A DNA stretch of 64,000 nucleotides from Roseomonas sp. AR75 (GTDB lineage: Bacteria; Pseudomonadota; Alphaproteobacteria; Acetobacterales; Acetobacteraceae): contig NZ_STGB01000006.1 of NCBI RefSeq assembly GCF_005222815.1, forward strand, positions 682,001-746,000, given 5' to 3'. The notes under the pieces were generated by a model, which made no database searches, had not been told where the DNA came from, and worked only from the letters and a program-made list of their open reading frames with translations. This document shows positions 54,001-61,565 of this stretch, piece after piece (the first letter of the stretch is position 1; every line of letters starts with the position of its first letter). Position numbers and translations under genes: made by a program.

Positions 54001-54121
54001 GGACGAAGCCGCCGGCGATCCAGGCCGCGGAGCCGAACAGCGCGCGCCGCGTGATCGCCGCGGCGTGCAGCTCAGCTCGCGGCGAGTTCGAAGCCCTGGC
54101 CCTGCACGGCCCGCTCTGCAT
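51026..54121 (-). CDS. Exported WD40-repeat caspase-like peptidase
   Basis: A protein of about 1031 residues. A twin-arginine-type export signal (TRRALFGSAAWIAGGFVPAALAQP) is followed by a beta-propeller of WD40-like repeats (HTAPVARLATDAAGRLLASVSDDKTLRLWDLPDG and several more). A middle region follows, then a C-terminal peptidase C14 domain: RLVVLAIGVNAYAN, catalytic His869 in YLAGHGVR and Cys924 in FLLLDTCHAGQ. Both catalytic residues are intact. The start is uncertain: ATG 54121 is the nearest canonical codon but lies inside the upstream lipoprotein gene. A CTG near that gene's stop would remove about 23 unlikely residues. It follows the lipoprotein and T6SS accessory genes on the same strand. 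Confidence 0.83.
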   Translation of the reverse strand: MQSGPCRARASNSPRAELHAAAITRRALFGSAAWIAGGFVPAALAQPASRATGGEPPQQAFLRIEAAAHTAPVARLATDAAGRLLASVSDDKTLRLWDLPDGTPRGVLRVPIAPEGEGELYAVALSPDGSRAFAAGFTAAAWDGAFAIYVFDVQRGVLIARLPGLPAPVQHLAVSPDGGMLAAALGGRAGIRIWNATNGRLAWEDAGYAASARMLAFDATGARLAATGADGKVRVHRAADGRKLAEGVPVQGARPFGLAWSPDGALLAVGFEDRLRVEVLAAADLRLVFAPDTTGLAGEGLPAVAWAADGRGGVQLHAAGYARRPEASRTAAATTRAAPRGQRGIASLPGSAGAGGGEERRDFVIRRWQDFGLGPATDIPAARDAIAHLLALPHGGGVAYAAADPGWGRLGPDGALAFAPRPPGADFRNTGATLALSPDGLKLRIALRPDAQPIVFDAGTGRLLPPGTSTDFVTAAPSGVGKLQVAADWRNSNRPRLGNVPLRLGEGEFARSLALLPGDRGILLGSDNHLRLYDAGGQPRAALALPGAAWGLAVAGDVAVAALGDGTLRWYRLAGEDIAEQAALFIHAQTLRWVLWTPEGLFDHAPYGGQELVGLHLNRGRNQTPEWASFRQAYRALYAPAAVHARIAGDAKPGLARLAELGEIRARLGRLPQLAPGSLCAVTPEGCAALAWDTRSLPEGATTLRLGLTATDRGLGLGPLDVLVNDRLAARVEAATRGETLVEVALDPGPNRIATRLHDEDRAVFAEGPVLDLRRAGAPQAPAGAARLVVLAIGVNAYANPAMNLRFAVPDAETVTDTLRRQAQGLFSEVRSTVLRDAEATRDGILAALDAAARDAAPGDTFVLYLAGHGVRTEPDNRFLFLPHDTADLSSWGTLRRQGIEDTTLVSALSRIRARDAFLLLDTCHAGQLTVDQLSALGNETGRFLLAASTSVQEALDSYDDRNGVFAYALREGLQGRAAVDGEGRVSALALGEWVMRRVPQLAAEKRHRQDAVFRTAQRDLRSFPLAQVRR

Positions 54122-55097
54122 TGCTGACGCTCTCGGTGAAGTTGTCGCGCCGCGCGATGTTGCTGGCGGCGAGGGAGCGCACATCATTCCCGGCCGTCAC
54201 CGCGGTGACCTCCAGCGCGGGGCTGCCAAGGTTGCGTGCCTCGGGGAAGGCGCTGGCCGGAGCGTAGCCGCGGACGCCGCCGGGCGCCTCGACCAGCGCG
54301 AAACCGCCGGTCGCGGGCTGCAGCGTCACGCGCTCCCGCGGGTTCACGCGCGCGATCTCGGGCGCCGACGGGTCGGGGCGCAGTTTCAGCGGCACCGTCG
54401 TGCGGGTCTGCACCGGCACGACACGGCCGACCGAGGCGCCGGCAAGCTGCACCTGCGCCTTGGTGCCGGGGGCGACATTCTCGATGGCGGTGTCGAATTC
54501 GGTGCCGCGCTTGCTGATCTGGCCGTTGATCGCCTGGGCGGATTGGATGTCCCGCTGCGTCAGGGCGCGCACCTGCGCCATCGACGCCTCGGCCTGCGGG
54601 CGGGTCATGGTGCCGTCGCGGTAGGCGGTGCGGATGCGCTGCGCGGTGCCGAAGCGGCAATCCATCAGCTGATTGAAGGCAAGCTGCGTGCGGTCGATCT
54701 GCGCATTCTCGTTCGCGAGGTCGCCGGCGATGCTGGCGTTGAGCGAGGCCTGGTCGGATGCCTGCTGCTGCCGCGCCTGGAAATATCCGGTGGCGCCGCC
54801 GGCAAGCCCGCCGGCCAGCGCGCCGATGCCAGCCCCGGCCGCGATGCCGCTGCCGCGCTGCCCGGTGGCGGCTGCGAGGAGCCCGCCAAGCACGGCGCCG
54901 CCCACCGCGCCGATCGCTGCGCCGCGCACGATGTCCTCGGCGAAGTAGTTGCCGGTCGAATCCAGCGCGACGACCTGCGCCCGACAGGGGTCGCTGCCGT
55001 CATCGGCGCCGATGCGTGCGTCGCGCGTCGAGACGCAGCCGGCCAGGATGGCCGCGGAGGTGGTCAGCGCGACTGCGCGGCGGAAACGATTCAGCAT
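54072..55097 (-). CDS. Lipoprotein with glycine-zipper and SH3-like domain
   Basis: A 341-residue lipoprotein. The lipobox ILAGCVS has its Cys near residue 21. A glycine-zipper stretch (GAAIGAVGGAVLGGLLAAATGQRGSGIAAGAGIGALAGGLAGGATGYF, residues about 60-108) suggests membrane insertion. A long helical part (QQQASDQASLNASIAGDLANENAQIDRTQ...) precedes an SH3-like segment (TTVPLKLRPDPSAPEIARVNPRERVTLQPATGGFALVEAPGGVRGYAPASAF). Together these suggest an envelope-anchored structural or pore-like protein. The ATG at 55097 opens the signal peptide. It lies 71 bp after pppA and overlaps the start region of the caspase gene. Function unknown. Confidence 0.72.
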   Translation of the reverse strand: MLNRFRRAVALTTSAAILAGCVSTRDARIGADDGSDPCRAQVVALDSTGNYFAEDIVRGAAIGAVGGAVLGGLLAAATGQRGSGIAAGAGIGALAGGLAGGATGYFQARQQQASDQASLNASIAGDLANENAQIDRTQLAFNQLMDCRFGTAQRIRTAYRDGTMTRPQAEASMAQVRALTQRDIQSAQAINGQISKRGTEFDTAIENVAPGTKAQVQLAGASVGRVVPVQTRTTVPLKLRPDPSAPEIARVNPRERVTLQPATGGFALVEAPGGVRGYAPASAFPEARNLGSPALEVTAVTAGNDVRSLAASNIARRDNFTESVSNAERAVQGQGFELAAS

Positions 55098-55168
55098 GAC
55101 ACCCCGCGTGGGTCGGACCGGCGTTTGCGCGAGCGTAACCCCGTCCCGCGAAATCTTCCAACATGCAA

Positions 55169-55918
55169 TCAACCCCTCGCCGTCTCCGCCCCGGCCTCGA
55201 CCGCCACGGCCGTGACATTGTCGGAGGCTTCGCGTGCCAGCGCCGCCGCGATCAGCAGTTCCGGCGCCAGGGCCGCGTCGGGCACGGCGAGCAGGGTTGC
55301 GATCTCGCCGGCCGGCAAGGTCTTGGTCAGGCCGTCGCTGCACAGCAGGAAACGGTCGCCGGGCAACACGCGGTCGGAGGTCTTGTCCACCTCCAGCCCG
55401 TCCTCCCCCGCGCCGACGGCGCGGGTGATGACATTGGCGCGTGGATGGCTCTCCGCCTCGTCGGGGTGCAGCATCCCCGCATCCACCAGTTCCTGCACCA
55501 GCGAGTGGTCGCGGGTGATCTGTTCCAGGCTGCCCTGCCGGAGGCGATAGAGGCGTGAATCGCCCGCCCACAGGCAGGCGAAATGCCCGCCGCGCACGAT
55601 CAGCACCACGACGGTGGAGGCAATGGTGCCGCCGCCCTGCCGCGCGCCGGCCTCTCGCAGTGCCTCATGCACCAGGGCCAGGCGCTGCCGCACCTCGCCC
55701 AGCACCTGCCCGGCCGGCAGGTCGTCCGGGATGGCGGCGAGGGCATCGCGGATCATGCCGGAGGCGACCTCGCCCGCCTCATGCCCCCCGGCGCCGTCGG
55801 CCACGGCCCAGAGGCCGGCTTCCGGCCTGTCCAGGTAGCTGTCCTCGTTGTGGCTGCGCCGCGCGCCGGGATCGGTGCGGCCGGAGGAGCGGAACCGGCC
55901 GGCGAGCAGGCTGCTCAT
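55169..55918 (-). CDS. pppA: PP2C-type Ser/Thr protein phosphatase, T6SS-associated
   Basis: A 249-residue PPM phosphatase. The metal-site motifs are complete: RRSHNEDSYLD, WAVADGAGGHEAGEVASGMI, ACLWAGDSRLYRLR, HRANVITRAVG-type (here HPRANVITRAVG), LLCSDGLTKTL and EASDNVTAVAVE. In T6SS loci PppA reverses threonine phosphorylation by PpkA of FHA-domain proteins. Here a TagH-type FHA gene lies at the other end of the cluster; ppkA is not visible. The ATG overlaps the tagF stop by ATGA. Confidence 0.9.
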   Translation of the reverse strand: MSSLLAGRFRSSGRTDPGARRSHNEDSYLDRPEAGLWAVADGAGGHEAGEVASGMIRDALAAIPDDLPAGQVLGEVRQRLALVHEALREAGARQGGGTIASTVVVLIVRGGHFACLWAGDSRLYRLRQGSLEQITRDHSLVQELVDAGMLHPDEAESHPRANVITRAVGAGEDGLEVDKTSDRVLPGDRFLLCSDGLTKTLPAGEIATLLAVPDAALAPELLIAAALAREASDNVTAVAVEAGAETARG

Positions 55919-56481
55919 GGCACCTCGTCCGACAGCATGGCAGCGAAGGCGGCCGTGCTGGGCAGCGCGCCGGCCGCGAAGCGGCGCGGGGCGACGCGCG
56001 GCGCGCCCTGCGTCCACCATTGCGCCGCGGCGCCATCCGGCGTGAAGGCGGGCGGCGCCGCCACGAGCCGTTCCGCCAAGCGGTCGGGTGTCGCGTCCGA
56101 CAGCACGGCCTCGAGGCCGGCGTCTTCCAGCACGCCGAGCCAGGCCTCGTCGACCGCGGGCGCCACGCGCAGATCCGGTGTCACGGCTGCCAGCGTCAGC
56201 GGCCAGTGCCGCCCGGCGCGGTCCACGCTGGGCAGCATGAGGCCAGCCACGGCCTCCGCTCCGCACTGTCCCGGCGGCAGGGCGAAGCGCCAGACCGGCG
56301 CCTCCAGCCAGGCGGCCAGCCATGTCTCACCCAGGATCTCGCGGCTGCCGGGCATCACCTCGGCAAGCCATCCATCCCAGGCATCGCAGAAGCCGCGCGG
56401 CAGGCCGCGCATGCAGAAGTCGCCGCGCGCCGGCAGCTTGCCGAGGAACCCGATCCGCACCTCGGCGAGCGCGTCAGTCAT
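55915..56481 (-). CDS. tagF: T6SS-associated protein TagF
   Basis: A 188-residue TagF/ImpM-family protein. It starts VRIGFLGKLPARGDFCMRGLPRGFCDAWDGWLAEVM, the TagF N-terminal signature. FALPPGQCGAEAVAGLMLPSVDRAGRHWPLTLAA and WWTQGAPR near the end follow. TagF is a post-translational repressor of T6SS acting together with the PpkA/PppA/Fha branch in Pseudomonas. It is coupled to pppA (ATGA). It is separated from tssM by a 135-bp repeat region. Confidence 0.88.
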   Translation of the reverse strand: MTDALAEVRIGFLGKLPARGDFCMRGLPRGFCDAWDGWLAEVMPGSREILGETWLAAWLEAPVWRFALPPGQCGAEAVAGLMLPSVDRAGRHWPLTLAAVTPDLRVAPAVDEAWLGVLEDAGLEAVLSDATPDRLAERLVAAPPAFTPDGAAAQWWTQGAPRVAPRRFAAGALPSTAAFAAMLSDEVP

Positions 56482-56486
56482 GCGTG

Positions 56487-56616
56487 CCGCCCAAGGCGGA
56501 CCGCGAAGCGGGCCGAGGCCGCGAATGGGGCCCGCGCATCAACCGACAGCACCCGCAGGCGCGGCCGTGGCCTGCGCGTAAGCCAAGCGCCGCAGGCGCG
56601 CCGGCGTTTGAGGCAC
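56487..56616. repeat. REP-like intercistronic repeat, copy B
   Basis: It contains GGGCCGAGGCCGCGAAT (56510-56526) and CCGGCGTTTGAGGCAC (56601-56616), the same boxes in the same order as at 22559-22640, around several GC stems. It directly follows the tssM stop codon (56617-56619) and precedes tagF. No gene is seen in the gap. Confidence 0.6.
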
Positions 56617-59600
56617 CTAGAGACTCGGGCATCGGAATTCACGCAGCACGTTGGTGGAGAACGGGTTCAACGTGGAGGACGCGCGGATGTCGTAGACGAT
56701 GCTGCGCTCGCCCGACTGGAAGCTGAGGGTGAAGCGCTCCGCCGCGCCGGCGCGCTCGATCCGGCCCATCTGGAACATCCGGATCAGCGCCCAGGGCCCG
56801 TTCGCCTGCAGCACGCCCGAGCCGCTGGATGGCGCGGGGTCGAAGACCAGCCGCACATTGGTCATCCGGTTCGGCCCTGGCCAGGTCACCTGCGTCGACC
56901 GCGTCGGGCCGTGCGCATAGGTGATCACCACGCCATCGAGATCGAGCGTCGCCTGCCGCGCGCCGGGATCGAGCGATTGCGGCGCGATGTCGAAGCGGAA
57001 GGTCGGCTGCGGCTGGCCCGCGAAGAACACGTCGCGGATCACCGCCGCGCGCTGGAAATTCGCCACCGCCTCCGCCCCGACCGGGGAGGGCACGCCATCC
57101 ACGGATTGCGGCCGCCAGTTGCGCCCGGACATGTCCACGAAGGGGCGGATCTGCGTGTTGAAGAAGGTGTCGAGCATGCCGCCCGGCGCGAAGAGCCGCG
57201 CGAAATCGTCCATCGGCATCTCGTTCGACGCACCCGGCGCGAAGGGGAAGCGCCCGTTCACCGCCTGCTGGCAGAGCTGCGCCGGCGAGACGCCGCCGCC
57301 CCCTCCGCCACCGCCGCCACCACCACCGGCGCCGCCGTTCCAGGCCGCCGCGGCCGCCGCGCGCACGCCGCCGCCGCGGAGCGCGATGGCGTTCTGCGCG
57401 ATGCCGGTCAGCCAGCGCGCGACGGGTTCGGGCTGACGCGACGCCTCGGCGCGCAGCAGGGCCACGGGGTCGGCGCCCGTCGGCAGTGGCGCGGTCTGTC
57501 CCGCCGCCTGCGCCTGGGCGAGCTGCGCCAGTTGCTGCTGCAGCTGCGTCAGCAGCGTCAGCAGGTTGTCGAGCGGCGCGCCCGGCCCGCTGCCGACCAG
57601 GTCGCGCAGCGCCTTGTAGCGCTCATCCACGGCGATGCCCGGCGGCGGCGGCGGCGGCCCGCCCGCCTGGCCGAGCACCGCGCCGAGGCGTGAGGCGACG
57701 CTGCCCGCCGCGCCTTGCGCAGCAGCCTGCGCCGCCGCGGCGATGCCGCCCGCGGCGGCGGCTGCTGCACCGGCGGGCGCAGGCGGCGGCTGGCTCAGGG
57801 TAAGTTGCCGCGCGACGGCGACCAGCAGGTCGCGCATCGGCGATTGCGGCGCGCCCATGATGAAGAGGTCCTGCACCGCCTGCGGCAGGCTGCGGAGCTG
57901 CACGACATTCAGGTCGGCCAGCATCGCATCCCATTGCCGGACGTATTCGGCGACATAGAGCGCGACCACGTCGCGTTCCAGCGTCTGCACCGCCGGGCTG
58001 TTCGGATCGATCTCCGCGCGCTGGCCCAGCACCCAGGATTCGTTCGCGACCTCCCGCGCCGCATTCGGCAGCGAAGGCAGCAGCACGCGATGGAAGCCTT
58101 CCACCGTGTAGAAGCCGGGGATGCCCTCGGTCAGCGGCTTGCCGGAGCCGCGCACGAAAAGCCGTGCGCCGGCAGCGCCCGCCGCATCTCCGGGCCGCCA
58201 CGGCGGCAGGCGCGTGGCGGCGGCGGAGGGGCGGATGCGGGAATAGACGCGCTCGGCCAGCGGGATGCGACTGAAGGCGCGCTGCGCTTCCTCGACCAGC
58301 GCGCCATCCAGCGGAACCTGCGGCAGCGGCGCGGCCAGCAGTGCGGTCAGATGCGTCGCCAGGTTCTCCCGCAGGGGCGCGTTCGGCGCGCCGGGATAGG
58401 TGTTGTTCCAGTCGAGCGCCATCCACTCCTTGACCAGGTCGCGGTCGAGCGGGCCGGCGGAGCCGAGCATCAGGTAGATGCGCGTGGCTTCGTAGAGCAG
58501 GTCGGGCTGCGCGAAGGCGCCGCGCATCTGCGCCTCCAGCCGCCACAGCAGCCGCGGCAGGAAGGCCCGCTGCAAGGCGTGGCGGTAGATGACGTTGCCC
58601 GCCGCCTCAAGCTTGTCCGCCTGCGAGAGGCCGAGCCCGGCCTCGGCCGCCGTCGCCTCGTTCGGCAGGGCGCGCGCGGCATCCAGCACCGGCGCGATGC
58701 GTTGCAGGTCGCCGTCGTTGACGGGATCGGTCAGCGCGTTGCCGGCTTCCTTTTCGTACGCGGCCAGCGCGGTCGCGAATTTCGCCGCGCCGCTTTCCGC
58801 ATTGCCGCGCTCCATCCAGAGCCAGGCGCCGCCGCCGAAAAGCAGCAGCAGGCTCGCCGCCCAGGCCGCGGCGCGCAAAGCGCGGTCGCGCCGCACGCCG
58901 GCGGGATTGGCGGAGCCGAGCATCGCCTCGCCGAAGATCACCTCCTTCAGCAGGCGCTCGAGGAAGTAGGAACGTCCGGATTCCGGGCGCAGCGCCGGCG
59001 CGCGGCGCTGGTCGATGCCGAAGCCGCGTGCCAGCACGCCGGTCAGGCGATCGATTGGCGTGCCGTCCTGCGTGCCGGAGGTGAAGTAGATGCCGCGCAG
59101 GAAGGGCGCGGGATCCAGCCGCGACCCCGCGAAGGCCTCCGCAAGGAATTCCTTCAGCGGCGCTTCCAAGCTGCCGAGCTGGGTCGGGAAGCCCGCGATC
59201 AGGGCGCGGCGATCCGGGTTGCGCTCGGCCTGCAGGCGGTCCAGCACCCGCGCCTCGATGCGGTCCACCAGGGTGCGGAATTCCGCGTCGAAGCCGGCGA
59301 CGGGTTCCTTCTCCGCAGGCGGGAAGGTGGTGCCCCAGACCTGCGCGCGCTTCTCGCGGTCGAGGTCGTCGAAATACTCGGTGAAGCCGCGCAACAGGTC
59401 GGCCTTGGTCAGCAGCAGATAGACCGGCACACGCACGCCGAGGCGGTCGGTGACTTCCTTCACGCGGCGACGGATTGCGCGCGCATGCGCCTGGCGTTCC
59501 GGCGCGGGCGCCGTCGCAATCTCCGGCACCGAGATCGCCACCAGCACGCCGTTCAGCGGTTGGCGCGGCCGGTTGCGCTTGAGCAGGTCGAGAAAGGCGT

Positions 59601-60177
59601 CCCAGCCCGCCTTGTCCACATTCGCGTCGGAATCCTGGGTGGTGTAGCGGCCGGCGGTGTCGATCAGCACTGCCTCGTCGGTGAACCACCAGTCGCACAG
59701 GCGGGTGCCGCCGGCGCCGGCGATGGCGCCCCCTCGCCCGGCCTGGCCCATCTCCGCCGCGAGCGGGAATTTCAGCCCGGCATTCAGCAGCGCGGTCGTC
59801 TTGCCCGAACCGGGCGGGCCGATGATGACGTACCAGGGCTGCTCGTAGAGATAGCCGCGCGTTCCGCGTGCCTTGGCGAGCGTGCCGAGCGCCGCGGTCA
59901 GCCGCTCTCGCAGCTTCTGGGCTTCCTCGTCTGCGGCGAGAGCGGCCGGGTCGGGCCCGGCGGCTGCGCCCTGGACGAGTTCGCTCTCCTTCTTCGCGTG
60001 TCGGCGCGAGATCCAGAAATTCACGCCGAACCAGATGAGGAAGATGACCGCGACGATGATCGCGCGCGGGATCCAATCCTCCAGCGCGTCGAGCAGCGGG
60101 CCGAAATACCAGACCAGCCCCGCGATCAGCGCGGCGCCAACGAACGAGAGAATCCAGCGCCAGGGGAGGCGGGACAT
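56617..60177 (-). CDS. tssM: Type VI secretion membrane protein TssM (IcmF)
   Basis: A 1186-residue IcmF-family protein. Two N-terminal membrane helices (residues about 8-28 and 36-56) precede a cytoplasmic NTPase domain with Walker A IIGPPGSGKTTAL (residues 118-130) and VLIDTAGRYTTQD. A third helix spans about 436-455, followed by a large periplasmic part ending ...FSTNVLREFRCPSL. It forms the membrane complex with TssL and TssJ. Low-complexity Ala/Gly/Pro stretches occur, including a Gly run near residues 943-965. The start overlaps the tssL stop (TGATG). Two hinge-like regions are unusual for the family. Confidence 0.94.
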   Translation of the reverse strand: MSRLPWRWILSFVGAALIAGLVWYFGPLLDALEDWIPRAIIVAVIFLIWFGVNFWISRRHAKKESELVQGAAAGPDPAALAADEEAQKLRERLTAALGTLAKARGTRGYLYEQPWYVIIGPPGSGKTTALLNAGLKFPLAAEMGQAGRGGAIAGAGGTRLCDWWFTDEAVLIDTAGRYTTQDSDANVDKAGWDAFLDLLKRNRPRQPLNGVLVAISVPEIATAPAPERQAHARAIRRRVKEVTDRLGVRVPVYLLLTKADLLRGFTEYFDDLDREKRAQVWGTTFPPAEKEPVAGFDAEFRTLVDRIEARVLDRLQAERNPDRRALIAGFPTQLGSLEAPLKEFLAEAFAGSRLDPAPFLRGIYFTSGTQDGTPIDRLTGVLARGFGIDQRRAPALRPESGRSYFLERLLKEVIFGEAMLGSANPAGVRRDRALRAAAWAASLLLLFGGGAWLWMERGNAESGAAKFATALAAYEKEAGNALTDPVNDGDLQRIAPVLDAARALPNEATAAEAGLGLSQADKLEAAGNVIYRHALQRAFLPRLLWRLEAQMRGAFAQPDLLYEATRIYLMLGSAGPLDRDLVKEWMALDWNNTYPGAPNAPLRENLATHLTALLAAPLPQVPLDGALVEEAQRAFSRIPLAERVYSRIRPSAAATRLPPWRPGDAAGAAGARLFVRGSGKPLTEGIPGFYTVEGFHRVLLPSLPNAAREVANESWVLGQRAEIDPNSPAVQTLERDVVALYVAEYVRQWDAMLADLNVVQLRSLPQAVQDLFIMGAPQSPMRDLLVAVARQLTLSQPPPAPAGAAAAAAGGIAAAAQAAAQGAAGSVASRLGAVLGQAGGPPPPPPGIAVDERYKALRDLVGSGPGAPLDNLLTLLTQLQQQLAQLAQAQAAGQTAPLPTGADPVALLRAEASRQPEPVARWLTGIAQNAIALRGGGVRAAAAAAWNGGAGGGGGGGGGGGGVSPAQLCQQAVNGRFPFAPGASNEMPMDDFARLFAPGGMLDTFFNTQIRPFVDMSGRNWRPQSVDGVPSPVGAEAVANFQRAAVIRDVFFAGQPQPTFRFDIAPQSLDPGARQATLDLDGVVITYAHGPTRSTQVTWPGPNRMTNVRLVFDPAPSSGSGVLQANGPWALIRMFQMGRIERAGAAERFTLSFQSGERSIVYDIRASSTLNPFSTNVLREFRCPSL

Positions 60178-61541
60178 CAGCGGCCCTCCCGACGCAGCAG
60201 CACCTCGATGCGGCGATTGGCCTCGCGGCCCTCGGCGGTGTTGTTGTCGGCCACGGGCTCCGTGTCGGCGCGGCCTTCGAAGCTGATGCGCGCGGGATCG
60301 CCGAGGCCGCGCAGGATCGCATCCCGCGCCGCCTCGGCCCGAGCGGCGGAGAGCGCGAAGTTGGAGGGGAAGCGCACGGTGCGGATCGGCTGGTTGTCGG
60401 AATGGCCGATCACCAGCACGGGCCCGGGTTCGTCGCGCAGCGCCTCCCCGATGCGGGTCATGATCGGCAGGAAGTTCTGCGACAGCGTCGCGCTGCCGGA
60501 GGGGAACATGCCGCGGTTGCGGATGCGGATCAGCGGCGCGGCGTCGGTGCCGAGGACGGCGACGATGCCCTGCTGGATCTCCGGCGCGAGGAAGGCGCGC
60601 AGCTTGTCGAGCGTGCCCGGCGCGGGCGGCGCGGCCGGCGGCGGCGGGGGCGGCGGCGGACGCACCGGCGCGACGCGGGCGATCTGCGGCATGGCGGCGG
60701 GCGGCGCGGCCTGCGCGCGCGCCAGCAGTCCGTCCGTCTGCGATTCCAAGCCGCCGGAGAGCCAGACGAACAGTCCGCCCAGCATCGCCGCGACGGCGCT
60801 CGCCATCACCCAGATCGGCACGCGCGCCCTGGCCGGGCGATAGGGCGCCGCGACGCCGTGCCAGCGCGCGGACAGCTCGGGGTCGGGCGTCGCGCCGCGC
60901 TGGCGCGTGATGATCGCGTAGAGCTCCTCCCGCACGCGATCCAGCTCGGCCGGGCCACGCGGTGACAGGCGGTAGCGGCCCTGGAACCCCAGCGCCAGGA
61001 TCACGTACATCAGCTCCAGCACCGGCAGGCTGGTGCCGGGCGATTGCTGCAGCTTCTGCAGCAGCGCGAAGAAGCGCTCGCCGGCCTGGACCTCCTGGTG
61101 GAAGGTGCTGATCAGGGACCGGTTGGCCCAACCGCCCTGGCTACCCCAGGGCGTGTTCAGCACGACGTCGTCGAGCCCGGCGCAGAGCGCGTAATGCGCG
61201 GGGCGAAGCTGCTCCATCGGCACGCCGGCGCCGCGCGCCTCCTGCTCGAAGCGGCGCATGGCGGCGACGGCGCGCTCGCGCAGCTCGCCAGGATCGGGCT
61301 GGCTGACGGTGTTGCGCAGCCGGCCGATGAGTTGCAGCAGCGGCTGCGCGGCCGAGAGCAGCGGCGAGGTGCCGATGCCCGGCAGCGTCAGCGTGTCGTC
61401 CATCGGCGCCGCGGCAACGGGCGCGGCCATCCGCGGGGGCGCAGCGGCGGCGGGCGCAGCCGTGCTGGGCGGCGTTCTGCGTCCGCCCGGTGCGGGGCGG
61501 ATGACCGTGCGGTCCTCGTCGTTGAACGGGTTGTCGCTCAC
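60177..61541 (-). CDS. tssL: Type VI secretion protein TssL (DotU/IcmH) with OmpA-like domain
   Basis: A 454-residue protein. A Pro/Ala-rich N-terminus is followed by the DotU domain (LLQLIGRLRNTVSQPD...HYALCAGLDDVVLNTPWG...FFALLQKLQQSPGTSLPVLELMYVILALGFQGRYR). One membrane helix (VPIWVMASAVAAMLGGLFVWLSGG) leads to a PPPPPPPP linker and a C-terminal OmpA-type peptidoglycan-binding domain (GHSDNQPIRTVRFPSNFALSAARAEAARDAIL...FEGRADTEPVADNNTAEGREANRRIEVLL). This is the 'evolved' TssL that anchors the system to the cell wall. The start is GTG 61541 with GGGAGG upstream. Confidence 0.94.
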   Translation of the reverse strand: MSDNPFNDEDRTVIRPAPGGRRTPPSTAAPAAAAPPRMAAPVAAAPMDDTLTLPGIGTSPLLSAAQPLLQLIGRLRNTVSQPDPGELRERAVAAMRRFEQEARGAGVPMEQLRPAHYALCAGLDDVVLNTPWGSQGGWANRSLISTFHQEVQAGERFFALLQKLQQSPGTSLPVLELMYVILALGFQGRYRLSPRGPAELDRVREELYAIITRQRGATPDPELSARWHGVAAPYRPARARVPIWVMASAVAAMLGGLFVWLSGGLESQTDGLLARAQAAPPAAMPQIARVAPVRPPPPPPPPAAPPAPGTLDKLRAFLAPEIQQGIVAVLGTDAAPLIRIRNRGMFPSGSATLSQNFLPIMTRIGEALRDEPGPVLVIGHSDNQPIRTVRFPSNFALSAARAEAARDAILRGLGDPARISFEGRADTEPVADNNTAEGREANRRIEVLLRREGR

Positions 61542-61565
61542 GCTGCTCCTCCCGTCCGCCCCAGG

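Noticed and set aside
52190..54127. A 645-codon plus-strand frame opposite the caspase gene
   Set aside because: Shadow frame of the WD40/caspase coding strand, with no recognised motif.
57715..60843. A 1042-codon plus-strand frame opposite tssM and tssL
   Set aside because: It is the Arg/Gly/Ala-rich shadow of TssM/TssL codons, with no domain and no ribosome site.
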